NCBI GenBank assembly: GCA_036245525.1
Contig: BTPG01000005.1
Location: forward strand, 130,021,820 to 130,085,819
Reading direction: 5' to 3'
DNA: 64,000 nt
From: Semisulcospira habei
Taxonomy: Eukaryota; Mollusca; Gastropoda; Semisulcospiridae
Numbering within the stretch: the first letter of the stretch is position 1; each line of letters begins with the position of its first letter. Made by a program: the position numbers and the translations under genes. The notes below the pieces were generated by a model, which was not told the DNA's origin, did no database searches, and saw only the letters and a list, made by a program, of their open reading frames with translations. Of the stretch, positions 24,601-36,600 are shown piece after piece.

Positions 24601-27600
24601 GTCATGATGGCAGGTGAGGGGCGCCATAGCCTAGGCGGAAACCCGGGTAGCCTCCCTTCCGGTTCAACCACGCATGCGCCACACCACTCATACGCCAGTC
24701 AGTTTTCTTAGCGAACCAGCGGCAAGCGGGGCAGGTGGGAGGGACCTTCGACGGTAAGTATTTTTCAAAAAAATACATTTTAATGAAAAATACATTTGTT
24801 TTCTCAAAACACATTACCGATGGTATTACTTAAAGGAAGAATCCCGAGGAGGAGGCGGGTGCCGCTATAGCGACCCCATCCCCTGCCATCCTGGCCGCTC
24901 GAGTCGGCCACCCTCCCGCAACCTCCCTCTAATTTTAGCAAAGATACTTACGGCGCCTAGGGCGCCGGGAGGGAGTGTTGCGCCGCCACAATGTCCCCCA
25001 CCAGCGATAGGTTCTGGCGCTGGCTGGAGAGGTCCCTCAGGTAGAAGCGTGCGAAGGTGGTCTCCGCTCGCCAGCCCACGGCCCCCACAATGTCTTTGAC
25101 CGCACAGTTCCGGTCGAATGCTAGGCTGGTGGCCATGGCTCTGATCTCGTGCGCCCTGATGCTCATGCGTTTGGCTGTATCCGGGGCAAGCTCCTGGTAG
25201 GCTGATCGTATCACCCACCGGAGCCAAGAGGATATCGTTTGGGCCGAGATGTCGTTTCTACCTGGGGACAGAGGAAGGAAAAGGCGGGTGCGTTCCCTGC
25301 GTATCGGCTTGGTCCGGCGCAGGTACACACGTAAGGCTCGCACCGGGTCCTGTTGTCTGGACTCCCGGGTGGAGCTTGGGTCTCGTAATGGTTGAATGGT
25401 GACCAGTTGAGGGGCCGTCAAAGGCGATCTGGTCTTGGCTAGGAAGGCCGGGTCAGGGAGCAGCTGAACCGAGCCATCAGCCCGAAACTGTAAGCAGGCG
25501 GGGCGTGCTGAAAGTGCGTGCAGTTCGCTGACTCTGGAGGCTGACGCGAGGGCCAAAAGGAAGCAGGTCTTCCGAGTCACGTCCGGCAACCGCGCCAACT
25601 GGATCGGTTCGAAACGGGGCGAGTTGAGCCAAGTGAGTACCCAGGACAGGTCCCATCGTGGCACCAGGGATCGGCGGGCAGGACGTTGTAGACCGAAGTG
25701 GGCCATCAGGTCGGCTAGGTCTTTGCAGGAACCCGGGTCGGGCAGTCCCAAGTGTCTGTACGTGTCGGCAATCATGGCCAGGTAGCCCCGGATGGTGATC
25801 GGTGCTAACTGCTGGTCACTGAAAAGCCAGATGAAGAAATCCGCCAACTGGGGAGTTGTCAAGCCGATGGGGTGAAGGTGTCTGTCGTCACACCAGGCGC
25901 AGAGGACTCTCCACTTGCCTTCGTAGACTCGTCTGGTCGAGGCTCGACGAGCTGTAGCGATCGCCTCCACTGCCGCACCTGAGAAGCCTCTAGCTGCGAG
26001 GGCATGCCGGACAATCTCCAGGCGTGGAGGAGGAGACGCTCGGGGCACGGGTGGAACAGCTGCTGCCGTGGTTGCTTGAGCATCGTCCGCGGTGTGGGGA
26101 GCGGTAGCGGGGGAGCCGTGGCAAGGTTCAGGAGGTCGGTTGTCCACGACTTGGTCCAGCAAAATGGCGCCACCAGGAACAGGATCGTGTTGCACCCTCT
26201 GAGCTTGAGTAGGACCTTGGGGACTAGCACGGTGGGCGGGTAGGCGTAGGCGACCAGGCCGTCCCAAGAGATGGATAGAGCGTCGACTGCCCAGGCCAGA
26301 GGGTCTGGAATGGGTGAGACGAAGAGGGGAAGCTGTCGATTCCACCTCGTGGCGAAGAGGTCGATCATGGGAGCCTCCCAGGTTGCGGCGATCAGTCGAA
26401 AGATGTCGGGTCGCAGCGCCCACTCTGTATGGAGCAGTTGACCGCGTCGGGAGAGGGAGTCGGCCAGCACATTCAGATGACCCGGAATGTGACGTGCGCG
26501 AAGAGAGATGTCCCGATCCTCGCACCAGCGGAGCACCTGGTAGAGTAGTATGCAAAGGGATGGAGAGCGGGTCCCGCCTTGCTTCTGGATGTACGAGACG
26601 ACCGTGGAGTTGTCCGAGAGAACCAACAGTTCCTGATGTCGAATGCGGGGCTCCCAGGCCAGGAGAGCTTGCCATACTGCCTTCAGTTCTAACCAGTTGA
26701 TGTGTTTGGACAGCGATTCCAGAGGCCACAGGCCGGAGGCAGTCTCGAACGACGGAAGGAGGTGAGCTCCCCAACCTGCGAGGCTTGCGTCGACGCAGAG
26801 CGAGAGAGTGGGCGGCGGTGAGGACAGCGGCACTCCCGTCGCGAGCCAGGAAGGATCCGCCCAGCGCAGCAGGTGGGGACGGAGCATGGCAGGTACTGGA
26901 ATCGGGGCCTCGAGGTCGGGCGACGACGGTCGCCAGTGAAGGAGGAGATGCAGTTGCAGAGGGCGGGAGTAGAGACGTCCTAGCGGTAGCAGGTCCGCAG
27001 CAGCGCTGATCAGACCTAAAAGCTGAAGCCACTGCCTGGCTGGAAGCGTCGTCAACTGGGACACCTGCCGAGCTAGAGTCGCCAACTTCTGGATGCGCTT
27101 CTCCGGCAGCCTGACGGTATTGTGGTCGGTGAGGAACTCCATACCTAGGTGAATAAAATGGCGTGCGGGAATGAGGTCGGACTTGCCAAGGTTGACCAGG
27201 AACCCAGGTTCTCGAGAAGTTGAAGCAGAGCATCTCGGTCGTCCCTCAGGGAGCGCTCGTCCTGGTTCTTCAAAAGTAGGTCGTCCAAGTAGTTCGACGT
27301 AGGGCTCGTGGAACTTCGACGGGCTCTGGCTACCACTGCGTCCATGAGGCGAGTGAAGACCCAGGGGCTGAGGTTGAGGCCGAAGGGGAGCGCGCGGAAC
27401 TGATAGACGACACCCTCGAAGGCGAAGCGTAGGTAACGTCTGGAAACAGGATGCATGGGCACGTGCAGGTAAGCATCTGAGAGGTCCAGGCTGACCGCAA
27501 AGTCCATCGGCAGTACCGCTGAGCGAAGGGCCCGCGCAGTCTCCATGCGGAAGGCCGGAGTGACGATGAACTTGTTCAGCGCCGAGAGGTCTATGACGGG

Positions 27601-30600
27601 GCGCCACTTGCCGCCCGGCTTGGGCACCACAAAAAGCCGACTGTAGAAGGCTGGGGAGTCGTGCCGGACCACCACCTCCGTGGCGGACTTCTGAAGCAGG
27701 GAGGAAACTTCGCCGCGGAGAGCTTCGGCTCTGAGCTGGTCTGAAGGAACTGTAGTCCACACCGGGCTCCGGCGCACGGGAGGTGGGGACCGGAAGGAGA
27801 TCAGTAGTCCCTGAGTAATGGTAGAGAGAATCCACGGGTCGTCCGGAAACAGCGAGCGCCAGGCTTCGCTGTGAAGCGCCAGCCTCCCGCCGACCGGAAC
27901 TCCGGACGAGGTCGGCGGGGGCCGGAGGGGGAGAAAGTCAGTGCGCCCGGCCCCGCCCGGGGCGCCGGGCAGGTCTGGGCCAGGTGCGGGCGGGGAGGGG
28001 TGGGGGAGGCTCGGTACTGGGGAAAGGGCGGGCGCGAGGAAAGGCTGGAGCTCTGGGGGGTAGGCGACCACCTCTGGTGAAAGGGCGGGCGGTGGGTCTA
28101 GCAGTCCGCAGGGGGCGACCCGGAGCCTTGCGGGTTGGTCGAAAGGAAGTTGGAGCTGGGCGGTTGGGCCAGGCGTCCTTGTTAGCTTCCTTCACAGCGA
28201 GCCAGGTGGGGCCGAACAGTAAGTCACCGCCGAGAGGCGCCTGTCGAAGCTGAGTCTTCACATCCAGCGGAATGGGACAGGAACGGAGAATCGCATCTCG
28301 ACGCAGTAAGTCGCAGTTAGAGGCGGCTGCCATGGAGTTGACAGCGACGCGATATACAGCGCGGTTCCCCGAAACTGCTAGGGCGAGCAGGTCTCCCAGC
28401 AGAGGCGAAATTGACGGATGCCAGGAGTCCTCTACACGTCGGACGATGGCTTGCGTGACCAAATCTAGAAATCCCGCTGCTGCCAGGGTGTTCCTAATGA
28501 GTGTCGCGGTCTGTTCTACCCCGGGGAGGAGAGACTGACGTAAGGAAGTCCCAGAGAACGCCACTGCCGCGGGGTCCGCTGTCGGTAGAGGGCAGGAAAA
28601 GTGCTGTGTATGGCCCGCATACCATGACTGCCGGAAGGCGATGTCTATTCCTGTCGGCCACTTGGAGCCTGAGAAGAATCCTGTACCGCATGCCCCTTGC
28701 GCAAGATGAGCAGAAAACGCATCACGTAACTCCCGGAAACCCGGCGGCTGGGGGAGAGACTTGAATCGCTTGGCCTGTCGTTCTGCGTCCACAAAGGCGG
28801 ACGCTTTCCTTTTAAGAACTGGAGAGGGAGGGCAGTCTTCTGCAGGGAGGCAAGCCTGCTATAAGCCGTGCCGCTTCATCAAGGGCCCGCAGTGTCTCTA
28901 ACCTATGTCCAATGGCAGCCGGCGGGAATTCCTCGTCGCCACCCGAGGGATTGGACGGGGCGGGGCTGGTCACCTGTAGTAGTGCCGACATTGATTCCTC
29001 GGGGTTCAGGCTAAGGGTGTCCTCTTCTGCCGGAACTGCGTGGGGAATCGGGTCCACTCCCAAACGAGGAGGAAGACTCCCATCGCCGGGGCGGGTAATG
29101 GTCGTAGCCGGTGGAGGAGATCTTCTCACTGGTGCGTGGCGCCGCCAGTGTCTGCTAGATGAATGGTCCCGTGAATCACTCGACGCTGAGCGGGAAGCCC
29201 GTACTCCTGACCTACGACGGTGTCGCGGGCGACGAGCGGCGCTCCGGCGAGAGGAGCGTGAACGGGAGCGGGGGCGGCGACGCGGGGACCGGGAACGTCT
29301 GAAATGGCGCGAAGCTGAACGCAAAACAGAGTCATGCCTGTACTGTGTCCGCGAATGTCGGCTGGATTCCGACCGGTAGGAATCGACCCTCGGGCGAGTA
29401 GACCTGTCGCTCGAGCGTGAACGATGTCTAACAGCTGAGGTTCGCTCGGACTGAAGACGGGGAGTAACTCGCACCGCAGCAGAGCGGAGGCGACTGCGTC
29501 GTACCCGAGAGCGGGAGCGCGTCCGGCGAGAAGACTTGTCGGAACTTGACGCCCGGACGGAAGGAGCTGGGCGGGGCGCTGGCGTTCCGCGCTGGTCCCT
29601 AGCGGAGAACAAGGTAGCGGAAGCAGCAGGACGAATCTGTGGCGAGAGCTTGTCAGCTACCTGGAGATCCGTGTTAGTCAGGCCCGCAACCAGAGCGGGT
29701 GTAGGAGCCTGTATCAGTTCCTTATCAGGTGCCTGCAGAGGCGTTGCTACCGGGTAGAGACCACTCGACTGGACTGTGGTGGCTACCGGAGTCTTGTTTA
29801 GAGGCCTAGCCCGAGGCGCTCTAGGATCCTTGACCGTACAGAGACCACTCGACTGGACTGTGGTGGCTGCCGGTACTAGAGCACGTGCACGCGACCGAAG
29901 CGGCTGGTTCGTCTGCTCAGACACTCGGTCAGGGCCACTCGACTGGACTGTGGCGCGTACCGGTGTGGGATCGTTCTTCCGTGCTTGTGTAGGTTTCTTG
30001 CGGCCGTAGAAACTCCACAGCTGGGTCCATTGTTCCTCCAGCCATGGGGCGCAGACCGAGCACGGACGCGTGGAGGTACAACCGGAACAGGGCAGGCAAA
30101 CCAGATGTTCGTCACTCGGCCACTGGAATTGCCCACATCGAGTGCATGTTCGGACTTGCCAACTGCAAAACATAATGTACAATGAAATGCGAGCGAGCGT
30201 GCCCCCGTGGGCCCGCACCGAATCCGCGTGAACGAACGAAGTGTACCGTGTAAGCCTACGCCCGGCGCTCCACCACTACCCTTGAGCGCCTGACGTAGGC
30301 CAAGGCAGAGATATTACCTTGCCATCTGAAGAAGTGAGGCACCAACCCGGTCGAAGACCCACCAGAAAGGCTAGCCCGCAGACACGGCCCGGCGTCGGAC
30401 GGCGACCACGTAACGCTGATGCCGGGCGAAGCCACTGGCGTCAGTGAAGGCGTCGAAACGAAGTCTCCGCAACAGCAGGCACTCAGAGCAGGCTGAAGAA
30501 CGAAGTAGAAGCTTGGCACTCACGAGTAACACGCACGAGGGCCCGAGCGGCACAAGGCGTGAGTACAGTTCAACCTGGCGTCGCCGCGCCCGGTTGGAAA

Positions 30601-33600
30601 AGATGGCGCCGACGGGTGAAATTCACAAGTAACGTTCACTAGGAACAAGCTCCTAAGTCCGTAGACCGACGGAAACCTCAAGCCAGGTTTCCCACCTTGA
30701 ACAAAGCGTCCTTCTGTTTAGGCTTTCCTAACGAAGATAGAGTCCTATCGAACAGAGCGAGTCCCGTACACAACCTTCTGAGACTAGCAAAGAAAACTGA
30801 CTGGCGTATGAGTGGTGTGGCGCATGCGTGGTTGAACCGGAAGGGAGGCTACCCGGGTTTCCGCCTAGGCTATGGCGCCCCTCACCTGCCATCATGACCA
30901 TACTCGTACACAACAATTTTGGGCTAAAATTAGACTAGCTAAGAAACCATTTCCTTTAAGTAATACCATCGGTAATGTGTTTTGAGAAAACAAATATGTT
31001 TACATGGTTTTTTCACTGTTATGGCCACTTTTAGTCTGTGTAAGACATTGTAACTAACATGCAGATGAAATCAGTTTAACCCTTTGAGCCCTGAGTAAAT
31101 AAGAAGTCTATATACCCTTCAGCCCTGACTTTATTTGAGAAATTTCTGTTGAAAATGGGTGTGCACTGTAAAATGTTTGTAAATAATACATTACAACAGA
31201 TATCCCCATAAAGGTATATATGTACAGATTTGTCATTGGATGGACTACCGTTTTATGCATTTGACCACACTGTGTCACGTGTGTCGTAATGCCTGGTGAC
31301 AAAAATAGTGACAGGTGACAATAAACTTGAAAAAAAAGTCTTTCGTGCATGACAGGTCGCTGGTACTTAACATGCATCACTAAATAGGGTGTCTGTTAGT
31401 GTGACACATAAGTGTCCATGCATTTCCAGCATGCCGATACAACGTAAGACCCCTACCTTGTCACCGGATATCAATGTTTACACCTGCCACTGATAAGGTA
31501 TATCCACGGTCTAGACAACATGTAATAAGCGGCATCGAATGATGATCAGTGTGTCTGTGTTGTGTCTCGTACACGATCGGATGGAAGTACCAGTGTTGTA
31601 AAGACTATACACGTACTACACATGTGACCAATGTGTGTCGTTGGTGTCCACAGAGTTACCTACAGGTGCACCAAGGTGTGGCATAAAAAAACCGGAACAT
31701 CAATTAGAACCTCCGAATTCAGTATTAGAATCAAGCTGTAAGTCATTGCTGTTGTCAGTGCCTCAAACGGCGATCGCTCCAGCTGACACTGCCAACACGT
31801 GGTTATGCTGCCACGCGGTAGGTAGGCACACATGTCCCAATACATCAAAACTATCTGCTATTGAAACCATGTCTCCAAACACAAAATTGTATCACTCCGA
31901 ATATCTAGACATCCACTCGCCATTCCGACCATAATTCCCACGCTAGCGCCGCAAAGCTGACCGCACACCACAGACGAACGTGCGTACTACTGTCAGGCCA
32001 TGTACTGAGTGTAAACAGGATGTGTCAGTGCGAAGGGCGAGGTCACCACACGCGCAGCGAGGCTCGCGCGTCACCGGGCGTGCGATATGAAACACCTGAC
32101 ACCGCTGTAGCGGTTTGTCGGGTTCAACGGTATACAAGGCCACCAACCGCTAAAGCAGTTTGCCGGGTTCAAAGGGTTAACTGTGAAATACAGAGAGACA
32201 GCCCAGGTTTTGCATTCTCTAAGCACACCTGCGGCTCCTACTGCAATTTGGACATTACAGTTTTATTTTTGCTGTATACAGGAAATTTCTAATTCCATGC
32301 CCAATAATTTGCAATTACAGATATCCTTCTCTACGTCTGCCAGATTTCAACCAAGCTAACGCTATACAGGAGTAAGCCGTTCATTTCCGAGAAAATCTAA
32401 ACACCACCCAACTGCAAGAGGTATAGATCCTCATGAGCCCCCGCAGTTGCGGGGGCTTCTGAGGATCTATACCTGTTGCAGACACCACTTTGAATCCATT
32501 TTCCTGGGAAAGCTAGGACACTTTGATGTTAAATTAACAATGAATGCAGAAACACAATCTGTGTCCACTAGCGCTGAATTGGTTAAAAACATGTACACTA
32601 AAAACAGATTGAACGTACCCTCAGCAAGGAGAGACTCGTCAGCGTTGACGGTGGGCATGATGTTGGCCAGCATGCTGTAGTCCACGTTTTCATCCAGTGG
32701 GATGAAGGGCGTGGTCCAGCGCGGGATGGGGGTTGTTCTCGGCGTCGTGCGTGGCGTTGCCATGGGTGACGCAATCAAACTTAGCGTTGTCGGCGATATG
32801 ACGCCGCTGATAGCGTTCACAGGGCTCAGGCTGGGGTATGTAAAAACCTGTGCACAAAAAGCAAAGTGAGAAACTCGAGGAAGTACCTAAAGCACGCAAT
32901 ATGCCCCTTAGCCAATGCTGACCTTAGACCGAGCGTAATGTGCATGAGCTAAATACGATCAATGCCCGCCCATGAACCTTTGGCGCAACAGGTAAGCAAA
33001 TAAACAGACTTAAAAGCCCACTACTGCCACGACTGCTCAAACAAACGCTTCTGCAACAATAGTTACGACAAGCTACATAGGGGTCTAGCTTTGATTCATT
33101 TAGACATGGGAGAATCCAAATCAGCACACATTGTCATAATATCAAGCAATCTGTCAATGACTCTGCTCCGCTCATGAGCAATGTTCAGCTAAAAAAAGAT
33201 TGATTCACCACTAACGACTGCGCAGACCGGAATAAACAAATGTGATTAAGCGTCCGTGTTTACTGCGTGTCCAAACTGCTGTAGAAGTTCGTTAGGTGTG
33301 TCCTAAAGGCATAAAAAACACAAATGGTGTTGAAATTTGTCTTCAGATTTACGCGCAATGGTACTTTTAACCATTCAAACTAGAACAAAGAAGTTTCAAA
33401 TATTGAATAATGCCTATCCACCTTGTGAATTCAACATCAAAGGTCTCCAGCCATCAAAAGGAACACAGATACAAATGTTTCAGCAAGAGGCATAGATCCT
33501 CATGCGCCCCCGCAACTGTGGGGGCTCATGGGGATCTACACCTCTTGCAGTTGGGTCCTGTTCACTTTTTCTTGGCAGTAAAGGGGTTAACACATATACA

Positions 33601-36600
33601 GCTGGTATGAACAGCTGGAAGCTCCATACAACCTTGTCAGGCAAAATAATATTCTGTGAGTGTGCGTTTGCAAATTCTCACAAGCAACTCCTAAACTCCC
33701 AGAACCAAATGATTTCCATTCGATCGAACGGAAGTCATTTATTTCTGCGAGTTTAAGAGATAAAGACGTTCAAAGAAATCGCTGCTTGCCTGATGGCTCT
33801 GTGGGTGTATGTGAGAGAAGGCATGTTCGGCCCGCGAGGACAGGACCGTGAAGGGACTAGACATGACCGCGCGGCTGGCGGGCGGTGTGGAGGGAGAGCT
33901 GGAGTGGCCTCCACTCTGGGAGCTGCTGGTCGAAACGCCTGTCGCTGAAACAGGGAAAATAATATTCACAAATTAAGATCATGGCTTTTGAGGTGGTCGT
34001 AAATCTTGATACAGCAGAACCTGTTTTGAGCGACAAACCTTCCGAGAGATCAACTGTCATTAAAAAACTATAATTTAGGTGGATGTAGTCACCTAAATGA
34101 CGATCTTTAATTACAGGTGACGTTTGCCCTTGAACTGTTGAAGACTTCTCTTGAGAGAGCACCTATCTATTAACCCATTCAGCCCTGACGCACTACAGCA
34201 GAAGGTGGGTCGACCATGATATGACAATTCAAGGGTAGTGCCAGATTGGCTTGAATCTGGCACTGCCCTTGAATTATCATGGTCGATCCATCTCCTGCAA
34301 CTGGTGCGTAGTCTTTAGATGACGCCTCCCAAATTTGGGAAATACGGCCGTCGGGCTGAGCGAGTTAAGAGCACTTTTTTTTTGTGGAAAACAGGCTCAA
34401 ATCAGGCTCTAATCTACAAATCAGGTTATAATACAATTCTTGACCTCACGCATGTGGCACATGTGTAACAGCATGAACTACTGAACGAAAAAAAAAAAAC
34501 CTGCTGAAGTAGACGGCATGTTGGAAGACGGGACGTTGTTCTGGCCATCGGAGGTTCGCAGGATGGCGACGGGCCGCGCCAGGTTAGGCGGGGGTGGGGG
34601 TGGAGGGGGCAGCATGCCGGGCGTGAAGAACTGCGGCAGTTTGTTGGGGCTCTTCATCGTGGGCGACGAGTGGCCAGACTGCTGAAAAGGGGAACACAGA
34701 TACTGCAGGGTGGTCCTCGGTACAGGAAATAGCAGCAACTTCCTTATTTTCCTAGGCGCAAATATCTTACCAAAAATATCTTTCAAATGTCTTATTTATG
34801 TAGGACTGATCACTGCGTTTAAACCCCTTCACTGACAGTGAATGCAGATGGTGTCTCAGAACTCTTGGTTAATTCAATGATCGAAAGCCACAACCGTCCA
34901 AGAAACATAGTTACAAATTGGTCTCAGCAAGAGACATAGATCTTCATGAGCCCCCACAACTGTGGGGGCTTATGAAGATCTATGTCTCTTGTAGTGGGAT
35001 GGTGTTTACTTTTCTTGGCAGTGAAGGGGTCAACCAGCATTCCTAGTTAGGAACTTCTTTGGATGCCATTCAACAACAGTATGGAGTGCTGGAACAAGTT
35101 TCCATAGAATCTCACACTAACCCCTTCAATGCAAATGGTTGCAGATTGTGTCTCTTGCACCAATTCAACAGCAAAGAGCTCACATATGGTTGAAGAAAAG
35201 GTATCTGAACCCTTCTCCCATTTACTTAGCGCCAAAAATAGAAAAATCTGGATTCTGTCACAAAATTAAAGTACTTGATTCTGAGAGCTCTGGGCCTCTT
35301 GACATACGAGAGTGACGAAGTCGGTGAAGGTGTCCGGGCCCTGTGGGTTTGTTTCGTACTTCATGGCACCGCCGTGGTGGCCTGACCCCTGACCTCCCAT
35401 GCCAAGAGGTTGACCCATGCCTGCCACACACAAACACAGCAAAATGCTCAGAACTGGTACAAAAATAAATTTCAGAGGAATATTATTTTTTAAAAAGGCA
35501 GAGTGTGATCTGGACCTCACAGTTTACAGCCGTAAAGTTCAAACTCACAGAGTTTCACAAAAATGATTCTCAGTGCAGCAATTCAACTCTCAGACAGAAC
35601 ACAGACGATAGTTTTAAAATTGTAAACAACTGTATTCTGAATAAGAAAGAACCTGTTCCGAGCAACCACCCTCATGACAGATCACTTAGCCCATTTCATC
35701 CTGATACACTACTGCTTGAAATAGATTTGACTGTGATAGTTCCCTTGTTGTGCCAGAATAGCTTTGCGCCGGAGACGCAAAGCTATTCTGGCACACCGCT
35801 GAACTAAAATGGTTGATCTATCACCTAATCTGTAATGTAGTTTTCATAGGACAATAAGCAAATTTGTTAAAAGTCAGCCTCAGGATGTCATGCGTTAAAC
35901 TAATTTAACTCATATCACACTGAGGCTAAAAGCTTCAAATTTGTACACTGCCATATGCAAGCTACATTATAGTACTTACAGATAAGGATATAGACCAATG
36001 GCTTTAATTCAAGGGTGGTGCCAGAATAGCTTGGCGCCTAGAGGCGCCAAGCTATTCTGGCCCTAACCTTGAACTATTTTAGTCAAACTTATTTCACACA
36101 CTGGTGTATTCCGAATGATCAGGGTTAAAGGCCATGATTTAGTTGTCTGTCACCACCTAAATGTTGGTCTTTAATGACACAGGTAACACTTTTTGTCCTT
36201 CAAGACTGTTCTTGAGAGAGTGAGCACCTGTATTTCGAGTCTAAAAATGGTGGTCACTTTAAACAGGTTCTACTGTAGAAAAAAATGTAACAGCACAAAT
36301 TATGCATTCACTCTTAACTGTACACACTATTGCATCTTTTACTGAAGTTCCCACCTGCTCAACATAATTATATTATAATTTGTATAGATAAAATCTTGTT
36401 GGCGACTGTTTTCTTTCTCCCATCACAGAAGACACAAAAACGAAGAACATTAAATACTAAATACAGACACATGGCCAACAACAAGAACCAAAGTAAATTC
36501 AGCAGCAAGGTAAGGTACCACTACACCACCAAGCAAAACAATATTAGAATGCCCATAAACAGAACCAGAGATGACACTTCACTGACCGTCAGGCACGCCT

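Larger units (their letters stand above)
24486..30995 (-). mobile_element. DIRS element, copy 1, full length, minus strand
   Basis: 6.5 kb tyrosine-recombinase retrotransposon. Structure: 186 bp inverted terminal repeats (24524-24709, 30790-30975), unequal outer tips, and an internal complementary region at 24752-24838 that joins complements of both tips. Coding order on the minus strand: ORF1, RT with RNase H, tyrosine recombinase, with overlapping frames as in DIRS1. There is no long target duplication, as expected for recombinase-mediated insertion. GC-rich compared with the surrounding intron. It is the same family as copy 2 and in opposite orientation. Confidence 0.93.

Noticed and set aside
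24602..24900. Family-type hairpins as bacterial terminators or operators
   Set aside because: The context is animal intron and DIRS terminal repeats; no bacterial genes are present.
26050..27233. N-terminal half of the 758-codon frame on the minus strand
   Set aside because: It overlaps RT/RNase H in another frame and has no motifs of its own; only the C-terminal part is the recombinase.
28812..30218. Arg/Ser-rich 468-codon frame as a host splicing SR protein
   Set aside because: It lies inside the ITRs of DIRS copy 1, upstream of its RT, and its Cys cluster recurs in DIRS copy 2. It is the element's ORF1.
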